DNA from: an uncultured Clostridia bacterium
Lineage (GTDB): Bacteria > Bacillota > Clostridia > Oscillospirales > Oscillospiraceae
Reading direction: 5' to 3'
Assembly: GCA_947173485.1 (NCBI GenBank)
Contig: CAMWFH010000001.1
Location: 62,001-126,000, forward strand
Length of the DNA stretch: 64,000 nucleotides
The notes below the pieces were generated by a model. That model saw only the letters and a list, made by a program, of their open reading frames with translations. It made no database searches and was not told the DNA's origin. Position 1 is the stretch's first letter; each line of letters begins with the position of its first letter. The translations under genes and the position numbers were made by a program. Shown piece after piece: positions 27,629-35,241 of this stretch.

Positions 27629-27664
27629 ACTATCCAAGTAGTTTTTATATACTACCATGATAGT
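27629..27664 (-). promoter_or_regulatory. Two BlaI-type operator dyads
   Basis: Plus-strand ACTATCCAAGTAGT (27629-27642) and ACTACCATGATAGT (27651-27664) are near-perfect inverted repeats of the form ACTA-N6-TAGT, 22 bases apart centre to centre, two helical turns. The second covers part of the -10 and spacer; the first lies near the start of transcription. This is the expected arrangement for cooperative BlaI-type repression. Confidence 0.82.
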
Positions 27665-27677
27665 CTATATTTGTCAA
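27649..27677 (-). promoter_or_regulatory. Promoter of blaI-blaR1
   Basis: Minus-strand TTGACA (27672-27677), 17-base spacer, TAGTAT (27649-27654). It overlaps one operator dyad and begins about 14 bases downstream of the T-run that ends antisense copy 1. Confidence 0.85.
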
Positions 27678-27692
27678 GTCCCAAATGTAGAC

Positions 27693-27822
27693 AAAAAAGA
27701 AGTGACCGCCCAAGCCCACACAGCCTAGCGGTCACTTCTTGACCCTAGTACAGGGGCCGGCCACTCACCGGCAGCGCCCCTTCTATTTTTAATATGACTG
27801 CTTTCTTTCCATTTGTCAATTC
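27693..27822 (-). repeat. Decayed copy of the antisense-RNA half of the type I toxin locus (copy 1)
   Basis: About 125 bases aligned by eye with roughly three-quarters identity to 28033-28160. It keeps the terminator stem (27697-27709 with 27728-27740) with a minus-strand T-run, the GCGCTGCCGG core and the -35 TTGACA (27814-27819), but its -10 reads CATATT (27791-27796) instead of TATACT. The end of a toxin frame (Lys-Lys-Lys-stop) remains at 27693-27704 with no toxin body. Together with the blaI promoter region, this fills most of the gap from 27605 to 27965. Confidence 0.75.
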
Positions 27823-27827
27823 GCCTA

Positions 27828-27856
27828 TTGCATTTTTTGTCGATATATGGTATCTT
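27828..27856 (+). promoter_or_regulatory. Promoter of the holin-like toxin mRNA
   Basis: Plus-strand TTGCAT (27828-27833), 17-base spacer, TATCTT (27851-27856). It would give a 5' UTR of about 100 bases containing a GGGGGCA/TGCCCCC hairpin (near 27919-27938) before the toxin start. Confidence 0.6.
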
Positions 27857-27965
27857 GATAAACAGGAAAGAGTATTCTTTCAGCGCTGCCAGTAACGGTA
27901 GGCGGTCGGCCCCCGACAGGGGGCAGCTTCTTGCCCCCTGATCCTAGGAAAGGGGGGCCTTGCCC

Positions 27966-28046
27966 ATGACTACATCCGAAGTATTACAACTTTGTTTAGT
28001 TATCATCGGCATTTGTAGCCTGTTCATCCAGGCAAAAAAGAAGTAA
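27966..28046 (+). CDS. Type I toxin, putative holin-like toxin (26 residues)
   Basis: A 26-residue peptide, MTTSEVLQLCLVIIGICSLF followed by IQAKKK: short polar N terminus, single hydrophobic helix and Lys-rich tail, as in the putative holin-like toxin (Hol-Tox) and TxpA-type families of Firmicutes, whose members damage the membrane when over-produced. A G-rich tract (AGGAAAGGGGGG, 27947-27958) lies before the ATG. The stop codon is inside a 13-bp stem whose other strand is the terminator of an antisense RNA. A long leader, an opposing promoter 110 bases downstream and 5'-3' complementarity mark it as a type I toxin-antitoxin system. Confidence 0.82.
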   Translation: MTTSEVLQLCLVIIGICSLFIQAKKK

Positions 28047-28126
28047 CCGCCCCAGCCCCCAAAGCTTAGCGGTTACTTCTTAACCCTAGCGCAGGGGCTG
28101 ACCGCTTACCGGCAGCGCCCTTTCTA
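28036..28126 (-). ncRNA. Antisense RNA antitoxin (RatA-like)
   Basis: Predicted RNA of about 90 bases read leftward from the promoter at 28132-28160 and ended by the hairpin 28038-28050/28069-28081 followed by six T on the minus strand. It overlaps the 3' end of the toxin message tail to tail, as RatA does with TxpA, and carries the GCGCTGCCGGTAA core that also occurs in the toxin 5' UTR. It should pair with the toxin message and prevent translation or promote decay. Confidence 0.75.
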
Positions 28127-28131
28127 TGTTT

Positions 28132-28160
28132 AGTATACCCGCTTTTTATCGATTTGTCAA
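28132..28160 (-). promoter_or_regulatory. Strong promoter of the antisense RNA
   Basis: Minus-strand TTGACA (28155-28160), 17-base spacer, TATACT (28132-28137). It is closer to consensus than the toxin promoter, as expected for an unstable antitoxin RNA made in excess. Confidence 0.88.
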
Positions 28161-28180
28161 CTGTTTCATTTTCAGCGCAG

Positions 28181-28209
28181 TTGACGTTTGGTCTGCTATT
28201 TGCTATACT
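28181..28209 (+). promoter_or_regulatory. Promoter of the ModE-like gene (leaderless transcript)
   Basis: Plus-strand TTGACG (28181-28186), 17-base spacer, TATACT (28204-28209). The ATG at 28216 is only six bases after the -10, so transcription should begin at or within a base or two of the start codon. Confidence 0.8.
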
Positions 28210-28215
28210 GCTGAT

Positions 28216-28572
28216 ATGAAAAAGGAGATGTATCCAAAACTGACCATACGGCTCTTCACGGACCAAAAGTGCTTTGGTCCTGGGGTCGCTATGCTGATGC
28301 ACCGGGTGGAGGAACACCGTTCCCTCCGCTCTGCCGCCATGTCTATGGAGATGGCCTACTCCAAGGCTTGGGCCATGATGCGCAACGCAGAGGCCGGCTT
28401 CGGCTTCAAGCTCCTCCACTCCACCACCGGCGGACGGGGCGGCGGCGGCGCGGAGCTGACCGAGGAGGGTCGGGCCCTCCTGGCCGCCTACGACGCCTAC
28501 ACAGCGGCGCTGGACCGTCAGGCAAAGGAACTGTTCGCCCAGCACTTCGCCGCTTTTTTGGGAAATCGGTAG
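28216..28572 (+). CDS. ModE-like winged helix-turn-helix regulator
   Basis: A 118-residue protein matching the N-terminal DNA-binding part of the molybdate regulator ModE and the LysR-type fold: KLTIRLFTDQKCFGPGVAML, RSLRSAAMSMEMAYSKAWAM (helix-turn-helix), then GFKLLHSTTGGRGGGGAELT, which is the typical wing with its GGxxGGG turn, and a C-terminal helix. There is no molybdate-binding (MOP) domain, and no molybdate transport or cofactor genes are nearby, so the effector is uncertain. No ribosome site precedes the ATG, and the promoter position predicts a leaderless message. An internal ATG at 28228 has GGAG touching it and is less likely. Confidence 0.85.
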   Translation: MKKEMYPKLTIRLFTDQKCFGPGVAMLMHRVEEHRSLRSAAMSMEMAYSKAWAMMRNAEAGFGFKLLHSTTGGRGGGGAELTEEGRALLAAYDAYTAALDRQAKELFAQHFAAFLGNR

Positions 28573-28667
28573 AAGGACTTGGTCTGGTATATGCCAGCCT
28601 GCTATGAGGTGTGCTACCCAGTTAGGCGGGGCTTGACAAACTGGAGCGAAAAAACGGAGGAACGCGC

Positions 28668-31049
28668 ATGAGAAAGATGACTGCATTCTTAATGCTCTGC
28701 GCTCTGGCTGCCAGTCTGATGACCTTTCCGTCAGAAGCCTACGATGTGGGCAAGATCGACGAATACCAGACGCTCAGTATAGGTTGCCTACATATTGCCG
28801 CGATAAAAGCAGACGGTTCTCTATGGCTCTGGGGAAATGGTCTTGATGGGCAGATAGGAAATGGCGGCGGCAATACCAGTGAGCCGGTAAAAATATTGGA
28901 CGATGTGGCTGCTATGAGCTGTGGCGATACATTTACCGCAGCGATAAAAAACGATGGCACTCTTTGGATGTGGGGCAACCGTTTTGATTCCGCTCCCGCA
29001 AAGATCATGGATGATGTTGTCGCCGTGAGCGGTGAAGATCTGCTTTGTGGTGTGATAAAAAGCGACGGAACTCTGTGGGTATGGGGAGCGATCGCCAAAG
29101 AAGAAGGACGCTATGACGCACTTATCAGCTATGCTGACCCGATCAGGCTCTCCGGTGATGTAGTCAGTGTAAGTGTGAATGGTTCGGGCCTTGCTTACAT
29201 CAAAAAGGATGGCACTGTTTGGACGTGGGGGAGCAACAGTTATGGCCAACGCGGGGACGGAACGCAGGGCGGCCTTTCCCCTACGATGAAAACACTGCCC
29301 ACGCAGGTCCAGAGTTTGAGCGGCGCAGTCTCTGTCAGTTGCAGTAAAGGGTATTGTTATTTCGCGGTCATACTGTCAGACGGCTCTTTGTGGATGTGGG
29401 GAGACAACAATTATGGCCAGTTGGGCATTGGCCGCACCGGAAACGGTCAGTACAGCAGCATGGGAAGTTCTGATCACCCGATTCAAACGATCCCTGTCAA
29501 AGTTATGGACCAGATCTCCTCTGTCTTTTGCGGTGCGGGCTCCACAGCGGCTATCAAAAATGATGGGACATTTTGGACATGGGGGGACGCCCCCTCTGGT
29601 ATGCTGGGCTATCAGGACTATGACACAAGGTATACTATAAATGACCCTGACTGGATCACTGGTGGTACAGGGGTAAGGACAACTCCGAAACAGGTAGAAA
29701 ACTTCATCGTAAAGCTTGACGGTGCTGTTCCGCCTGGACCGGACTACATCTACGATGTCCCCGACCCCGGCGCCAGCGTCGTCCTCCCCACGGAGGAGCT
29801 GGAGCAAGTGAAGGACACCGGCACCGCAACGGAGGCTGTGCAGACCTTGACGAACCAAATGACCAGTGAGCAGAAGTCCTCCGCCACCGGCATGGACCTA
29901 GCCGCCCTCTACGCTGAGACGGCCACGGCCAAAGCCGCCCAAAAGACCGTCAGCGGCAGCGAGGTGATCATCAACGCCGCCGCCGTGGCGGACCTGGAGA
30001 AAATCGCTATGTCCACCAGCAGCGCCGTGGAGACGGCCCTGGTCAGCGGCGGCGTGGCGACAGCCCGGTATCTGTCCAACACGGTCACCCTGGCCACCAA
30101 CGCCACTGGCAAGATCTCCATCAAGATCGACCCGGATATCCTCACCACAGAGGTGGACAAGATCCGGGTGGAGACCCCCACCTATGCCCTGACCCTCAAA
30201 ACAGAGGACCTAAAAGCGGACCTGACGGAGATTCTGACCATCACCATGGAGGACGTGGGCGCGGGCTACGCCGCCGGACGGTCTAACGGAAAAGTGGTCG
30301 TGGCAGTGGACCTGCCCAAGGGCAAGACCACTGACCCGGTCACCCTCTCCCTGCCCACCGACAGCGGCAGCACCACCTACCAGGCCGTTGTGAATACAGC
30401 GGGTAAGTCCACATCCAGTAAATACAATCCGGCGACCGTGACCATAGACGGCAAGATCAGCAGCTCCGGCAGCTACACCGTCCAGACCAACGAGAAAAAT
30501 TTCACCGACATCACCAATAAAAGCGCGGAGATGCAGGCGGCCATCCGGTATCTCGCCTCCAAGGGCATCATCAACGGCAAGACATCTACCACCTTCGACC
30601 CGGACGGCAGCATCAACCGGGCGGAGATCGCCGCTCTCCTGGTCCGAGCCCTGGGCAAGCTGGACAACGCCGCTACGAATAGTTTTACGGACGTAAAGTC
30701 CTCCGATTGGTACTATTCCGCCGCCGGGTCCAGCCAGAAGAACGGCCTCATCAAGGGCTACGAAGACAAGACCTTCCGGGGCACCACCACCATCAGCAAG
30801 GTCCAGATCGTAGCCGTAGCCAGCCGGGTGCTGATGAACGAGATGGGCTACACCGCCGCCGGCAACACGGCGAACTACCTGGGCAAGTACAGCGACACCG
30901 TGGACAAATGGGCCCAAGGCGAAGTCGCCCTGGCCACCCGTGAGAACTTAGTCGTCTACCGCACCGATGGTACCTTCTCCGGCAGCAAAAACATGACCCG
31001 AGGGGACGCCGCCATCATCATCTACCGCCTCTTCCAGCGCATCTGGTAA
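28668..31049 (+). CDS. Secreted RCC1-repeat / SLH-domain surface protein
   Basis: A 793-residue exported protein. Signal peptide 1-24. Residues about 35-340 hold six RCC1-type blades, recognisable by LWLWGNG, LWMWGN, LWVWG, VWTWGSNSYGQRG, LWMWGDNNYGQLG and FWTWGD, predicting a beta-propeller. A central region (about 360-610) is Thr/Ala-rich and beta-strand-like. The last 190 residues carry three SLH modules (FTDITNKSAEMQAAIRYLAS, FTDVKSSDWYYSA, YSDTVDKWAQGEVALA) that bind cell-wall polymers. CGGAGGA precedes the ATG. By eye the propeller part is clearly AT-richer and uses different codons than the C-terminal part, suggesting a domain fusion or a horizontally acquired front end. Ligand unknown. 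Confidence 0.88.
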   Translation: MRKMTAFLMLCALAASLMTFPSEAYDVGKIDEYQTLSIGCLHIAAIKADGSLWLWGNGLDGQIGNGGGNTSEPVKILDDVAAMSCGDTFTAAIKNDGTLWMWGNRFDSAPAKIMDDVVAVSGEDLLCGVIKSDGTLWVWGAIAKEEGRYDALISYADPIRLSGDVVSVSVNGSGLAYIKKDGTVWTWGSNSYGQRGDGTQGGLSPTMKTLPTQVQSLSGAVSVSCSKGYCYFAVILSDGSLWMWGDNNYGQLGIGRTGNGQYSSMGSSDHPIQTIPVKVMDQISSVFCGAGSTAAIKNDGTFWTWGDAPSGMLGYQDYDTRYTINDPDWITGGTGVRTTPKQVENFIVKLDGAVPPGPDYIYDVPDPGASVVLPTEELEQVKDTGTATEAVQTLTNQMTSEQKSSATGMDLAALYAETATAKAAQKTVSGSEVIINAAAVADLEKIAMSTSSAVETALVSGGVATARYLSNTVTLATNATGKISIKIDPDILTTEVDKIRVETPTYALTLKTEDLKADLTEILTITMEDVGAGYAAGRSNGKVVVAVDLPKGKTTDPVTLSLPTDSGSTTYQAVVNTAGKSTSSKYNPATVTIDGKISSSGSYTVQTNEKNFTDITNKSAEMQAAIRYLASKGIINGKTSTTFDPDGSINRAEIAALLVRALGKLDNAATNSFTDVKSSDWYYSAAGSSQKNGLIKGYEDKTFRGTTTISKVQIVAVASRVLMNEMGYTAAGNTANYLGKYSDTVDKWAQGEVALATRENLVVYRTDGTFSGSKNMTRGDAAIIIYRLFQRIW

Positions 31050-31056
31050 AAAACAC

Positions 31057-31081
31057 AGGCCGGGGAACAGCTCCCCGGCCT
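31057..31081 (+). terminator. Probable terminator of the RCC1-SLH gene
   Basis: A nine-base GC-rich stem (31057-31065 with 31073-31081) followed by a weak T-rich tract (TATCCTTTTCC). Confidence 0.65.
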
Positions 31082-31161
31082 ATCCTTTTCCCCTCCCGGC
31101 GCATAACTTCCCAGCTTTGGCAGAGACTAAGGCCACAACACCAAAATTGGGAGGTTTTCTA

Positions 31162-32082
31162 ATGCAAAAGCGATCTGCCCGTCTGCTGCTCTCTGTGTTC
31201 ATCCTGACCCTCTTCGCCCTGCCCGCCGCCGCGTCCCCCGAGGCCCCGGCCGCGGGCCCCGTATCCCACGATCTCCAGGTCACCACCTATAAGGACATCC
31301 CCTATATCGGCCAGCTGCTGGCTGACGGGGAGGACCTGCTCTATGTCATCGTGGATCAGCCCAAGCGGGGGACCGTCGCCCTGGAGGGCGACACCTTCGT
31401 CTACACCCCCAAGGCCGGCAAGACCGGCAAGGACGCCTTCACCTACGCCGCCATGGACGCCGCCGGGACCACCGGCGCGCCGGCCACCGTCACCGTCACG
31501 GTGGAGAAGCGGCGCAGTCAGGTGACCTACAGCGACATGGCCGGCCGCTCCGGCTACGCCGCCGCCATCGCCCTGGCGGAGGAGGGCATCTATGTGGGCC
31601 GGCAGCTGGGGGCCCAGCGGTTCTTTGACCCGGACGCCCAGGTCACCCGCACGGAGTTCCTCTCCATGGCCATGGAGGCCGCCGGCGTCCTGGTGGACCA
31701 CGCAGTGAGCCTCACCGGCTTTGCCGATGACGACGCCATCCCCACCTGGGCCAAGAGCTACGCCTCCGCCGCCGCCCGGGAGGGCGTGATCCGGGGCGTG
31801 TCCACCCAGGAGGGCATCGCCTTCTTAGGGGAGAACCCCATCACCCTCCAGGAGGCCGCCGCCATCATGGACCGCCTGCTGGACGTGGCGGACGTCTATC
31901 TGGAGGACGCGGCCAGCTGGTCCAGTCAGGCCATGGCCAATATGGAGAGCGTGCAGGTGGTCTCCGCCGGCAGCTTCGACCAGACGGGCCAGCCGGTGAC
32001 CATGGTCCAGGCGGCGGAGATCCTGACCGCGGCCATGGAGCTGCTGGAGTCCCGCCGTCCCGCCAGTATCTTCCCCTGGTAA
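31162..32082 (+). CDS. Secreted SLH-domain protein with an Ig/cadherin-like module
   Basis: A 306-residue exported protein. Signal peptide about 1-26. Residues about 35-115 form a beta-sandwich-like module (GTVALEGDTFVYTPKAGKTG, DAFTYAAMDAAG, ATVTVTVEK), typical of bacterial Ig/cadherin-like tandem domains. The rest holds two or three degenerate SLH motifs (SGYAAAIALAEEGIYVGRQL, VTRTEFLSMAMEAAG, WAKSYASAAAREGVIRGV). GGAGG seven bases before ATG 31162 sets the start. It follows the larger SLH protein, separated by a hairpin. It probably has a cell-wall or S-layer-associated role. Confidence 0.85.
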   Translation: MQKRSARLLLSVFILTLFALPAAASPEAPAAGPVSHDLQVTTYKDIPYIGQLLADGEDLLYVIVDQPKRGTVALEGDTFVYTPKAGKTGKDAFTYAAMDAAGTTGAPATVTVTVEKRRSQVTYSDMAGRSGYAAAIALAEEGIYVGRQLGAQRFFDPDAQVTRTEFLSMAMEAAGVLVDHAVSLTGFADDDAIPTWAKSYASAAAREGVIRGVSTQEGIAFLGENPITLQEAAAIMDRLLDVADVYLEDAASWSSQAMANMESVQVVSAGSFDQTGQPVTMVQAAEILTAAMELLESRRPASIFPW

Positions 32083-32091
32083 CAGAACAAG

Positions 32092-32128
32092 AAGTCCGTC
32101 CTCCAGCGATCGGAGGACGGACTTTTGC
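32092..32128 (+). terminator. Terminator after the second SLH gene
   Basis: A 13-bp stem (32092-32104 with 32112-32124) ending in TTTT. A short direct repeat (GACTTTTGCTGTTT) follows at about 32120-32154. The gene on the other strand ends at 32183. Confidence 0.85.
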
Positions 32129-32182
32129 TGTTTTGACAGACTTTTGCTGTTTGATAAAGCAGCGGCCCTGCCGGCAGGCCCG

Positions 32183-34993
32183 TCAGCCGTTACCCCGGAA
32201 GATGCTGTCCAGGAACCCGGACAGGCCGCCCCCTTCCCCGCCGGGCTCGCCGGGCTCAGAGGGAGTCGTGGGATCTGTGGGCGTGGTGGGGCCAGACGAA
32301 TCGGTGGGGTCCGTTGGCGTCGTATCCGTCGGGGGGATCATGCCGGAATCCGAGGGCGGGACGTAGTCCGGCGGCAGGATGATGGGGTTGCCCTCCGCAT
32401 CCACCGGGTTGCCGAACTCGTCATAGTAGATATCCTGTCCCGGGTCCACCGGCGGATTCCAGGTCTCGGCGGTGTGGTCGGGGCACAGCCCCCGCCGCAG
32501 CCAGGTCTCCACCAAGGCGTCGTCGTCCTCCGCCGCGATGGGGATGCCGTCCACCGTCTGCTGCTCCCCGGTCTCCAGGTCGATATAGGTGCTGCTGCCC
32601 CCCTTGCGGTAGACCGTGTCCCGGTGGACCGTGGTCACCAGGATCTCCTGGACGTTCTCCTCCGGGCAGTATTGGCCGGCCAGGTGGCGGACCTCCGTGG
32701 TGGTGCCGTCCTCCGCCGTGACCGTGTGGGTGCAGACCTCGATGGTCACATGGCAGCTGCACTCCCCCTCCGGCTCCATGCCCACCGCCGCCCGGACCGT
32801 CTGGACCCGCTTGGCCTGGTCGCAGGCCTCGGTGGCCAGGAGACCGCAGTCTAAGCAGGTGGTGATGAAGTGGGTGCCGGTGCTGGGGGTGGCGAACTCC
32901 CGGTTGGGCAGCTCCTTATGGATCTCCTCCATCACCAGCTTCCAGAGCGTGTTGGCGGGACTGGTGGGGAACTTGCCGATGTCCGCGTTGGACTTGGGGT
33001 AGCCCACCCACACCGCCGCGCAGTAGTAGGGGGTGTAGCCCACGAAGTAGCGGTCGTAGTTGTTGGTGGTGGTGCCGGTCTTGCCGGCGATGTTCATGCC
33101 GCTGAAATTGGCGCTGGCCCCGGTGCCGCCGCTGGACATGGTCTCCTTCATCAGCTCCGTCATCATGAAAGCGGTGGAGGAGCTCATCGCCATCCAGGAC
33201 TGGCTGGGGTTCTCCAGGATCACGCTGCCGCTGACAGGGTCCCCGTTGGCGTCCAGCTCCCCATCGGCATCCATGACCAGGGTATAGAACTTGGGCTGGG
33301 TGTAGATGCCGCTGTTGGCGAAGGAGGAGTAGGCCGCCGCCATCTCCAGGGTGGAGACGCCGTAGGTCAGGCCGCCCATGGCCAGGGGGGCCTCGGCGAT
33401 ATCCCGGGAATCCAGCTCAAAGCCCAGCTTCTCCGTCAAGAACTCGAAGGAGGAGGCGAAGGTCAGCTGCTGGAGGGCCCGGACCGCCGTGGTGTTGGTG
33501 GACACCTGGATCGCCGTGCGCATGGGGATCAATCCCCGGTAGCGCTGAGGGGTGTTCCGGGGGTAGCCGCCGCTGCCGCTGTCGTTGAGGCGCACCGGGT
33601 AATCGTCGATGATGGAGGCCGGGGAGATGATCCCGGCGTCCATGGCTGGGGCATACACCGACACCGGCTTGAAGGCCGAGCCGCAGGGCCGGTGGCTCAG
33701 GGCCAGGTTCTCGATCCGGCTGGCGGTCTTTTCCCCGATGCCCCCTACGATGCCCACCACGTTCCCGGTATAGGGGTCCATGATGGTGATGGCCGATTGC
33801 AGCTGGTCGCCCTTGCTGTTCTGCTTGTCCAGGTTGCTCTGGTCCTCATAGACGCTCTCGGCGATCTCCTGGATATCCAGGTCCACCGTGGCGTAGATCT
33901 TATAGCCGGCGGAATAGAGCAGCTGCTCCGCCGCCCCCCGGGAGATCTTCATCTTCTCCGCCAGGTCGTCCCGCACGTCGTTGAACAGGGCGTCCACGAA
34001 GTAGGAGAACACGTTGTCGTTGGACCGGACGATGGGCTGGCCGTTCTCGTCCAGCTCCTCCTCCCCGCCGCCGTGGAGGGCCTCATACTCTGGGGTGCCC
34101 ACGAAGATCAGCTCCTCGTTCTTGGCCCGCTCATACTGGCTCTCGCCGATGGACCCGGACTCCTTCATGGTCCACAGCACGTCCACCTGCCGGTTCCGGG
34201 CGGCCTCCTTCTGCCAATCCGCCCCCAGGGGGTTGTACTTGGAGGGGTTCTTGGTCAGTCCCACGATCATGGCGCTCTCTGCCAGGGTCAGCTCGCTGAC
34301 GTCCTTGCCGAAGTAGGTGTCGGCCGCCGCCTGGACGCCGTAGGCGTGGTTGCCGAAGTAGACCAGGTTGAGGTACGTCTCCAGGATCTCTTCCTTTTTA
34401 TAGTTGTTCTCCAGCTCCAGCGCCCGGAAGATCTCGGTGATCTTCCGCTTGACGGTGCCCTCGTTCTCCCCCGTCAGGTTCTTGATGGTCTGCTGGGTGA
34501 TGGTGGAGCCGCCGAAGGTGTCCTTCATGCTGAAGAACATATTCAGCACCGCCCCGCCGGTCCGCTTCCAGTCCACCCCGTGGTGCTGCCAGAAGCGGGT
34601 GTCCTCGATGCACACCAGGGCCTCCACCAGGTGGTCCGGCAGCTGGTCGAAGGTGACCAGGGTCCGGTTCTCCGTGCCCATCAGCCGCTGGAGCTCCTTC
34701 CACTCCCCGGTGGAGCGGTCCTGGTAGTAGACCACGGAGGTCTGCTGCATCGTGAAGGCGCCCATATCCACCTTCAGCTCCGGGGCCAGGGTGTTCTGGA
34801 CGTACTGCATGAAGATCCATAAGAACATCCCCACCGTCAGGCAGCCCATGACGGCCAGGGTCCCCAGCACCTTGAGGATGGTGGTGAAGATCCGAAGGCC
34901 CCGGCGGCCCCTTTTGCTCCTGCTCCGACCGTTGCTACCTGCGCTCGCCTTCCTCTTTTCCGGCGGGCTGTTCAGCACGCGTTTTCCTTCCAA
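32183..34993 (-). CDS. Class A penicillin-binding protein (PBP1A-type)
   Basis: A 936-residue bifunctional peptidoglycan glycosyltransferase/transpeptidase. Basic cytoplasmic N terminus (1-35), membrane helix (about 38-65), GT51 domain with EDTRFWQHHGVDWKRT, GGSTITQQTIKN and the RKITEIFRALELE helix, then transpeptidase with SxxK in CGSAFKPVS, SxN in VSTNTTAV and KTG in AGKTGTTTNNYD. The C terminus beyond about 745 is a cysteine-containing extension followed by a Pro/Thr/Asp-rich tail. TTG start at 34993 with GGAGG seven bases upstream; the nearby ATG leads to an early stop. Transcribed alone from a TTGACA/TATGAT promoter. Confidence 0.93.
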   Translation of the reverse strand: MEGKRVLNSPPEKRKASAGSNGRSRSKRGRRGLRIFTTILKVLGTLAVMGCLTVGMFLWIFMQYVQNTLAPELKVDMGAFTMQQTSVVYYQDRSTGEWKELQRLMGTENRTLVTFDQLPDHLVEALVCIEDTRFWQHHGVDWKRTGGAVLNMFFSMKDTFGGSTITQQTIKNLTGENEGTVKRKITEIFRALELENNYKKEEILETYLNLVYFGNHAYGVQAAADTYFGKDVSELTLAESAMIVGLTKNPSKYNPLGADWQKEAARNRQVDVLWTMKESGSIGESQYERAKNEELIFVGTPEYEALHGGGEEELDENGQPIVRSNDNVFSYFVDALFNDVRDDLAEKMKISRGAAEQLLYSAGYKIYATVDLDIQEIAESVYEDQSNLDKQNSKGDQLQSAITIMDPYTGNVVGIVGGIGEKTASRIENLALSHRPCGSAFKPVSVYAPAMDAGIISPASIIDDYPVRLNDSGSGGYPRNTPQRYRGLIPMRTAIQVSTNTTAVRALQQLTFASSFEFLTEKLGFELDSRDIAEAPLAMGGLTYGVSTLEMAAAYSSFANSGIYTQPKFYTLVMDADGELDANGDPVSGSVILENPSQSWMAMSSSTAFMMTELMKETMSSGGTGASANFSGMNIAGKTGTTTNNYDRYFVGYTPYYCAAVWVGYPKSNADIGKFPTSPANTLWKLVMEEIHKELPNREFATPSTGTHFITTCLDCGLLATEACDQAKRVQTVRAAVGMEPEGECSCHVTIEVCTHTVTAEDGTTTEVRHLAGQYCPEENVQEILVTTVHRDTVYRKGGSSTYIDLETGEQQTVDGIPIAAEDDDALVETWLRRGLCPDHTAETWNPPVDPGQDIYYDEFGNPVDAEGNPIILPPDYVPPSDSGMIPPTDTTPTDPTDSSGPTTPTDPTTPSEPGEPGGEGGGLSGFLDSIFRGNG

Positions 34994-35070
34994 AACATAT
35001 CCTCCTTTTCCACTGCGTTATATGACATCCCCCCGGAGGCGGGACAGATCTCTTCCTCCTGTAATAGAGT

Positions 35071-35099
35071 ATCATACCCGGTTTGGTACATGTTGTCAA
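35071..35099 (-). promoter_or_regulatory. Promoter of the class A PBP gene
   Basis: Minus-strand TTGACA (35094-35099), 17-base spacer, TATGAT (35071-35076), about 75 bases before the TTG start. Confidence 0.85.
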
Positions 35100-35181
35100 C
35101 GATCTTGGCATCTACTTTTTATATTTGTGGGGACAATAAAAAGCGGCCCAAGATTTTTTTCGATTTATTGTGCTTTCCTAC

Positions 35182-35210
35182 TTGCAGTCTGCCGGAAAAG
35201 GCGGTATAAT
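35182..35210 (+). promoter_or_regulatory. Promoter of the DUF1292 gene
   Basis: Plus-strand TTGCAG (35182-35187), 17-base spacer, TATAAT (35205-35210), about 30 bases before the ATG. Confidence 0.85.
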
Positions 35211-35241
35211 GTGAGCGGACACAAGAGAGGAGGGGCTGCCT

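Larger units (their letters stand above)
28033..28160 (-). repeat. Copy 2 of the antisense-RNA module
   Basis: The intact partner of copy 1 at 27693-27822. The stem arms differ from copy 1 by a paired change (GTAACCGC/GCGGTTAC here, GTGACCGC/GCGGTCAC there), which preserves the hairpin. Confidence 0.8.
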
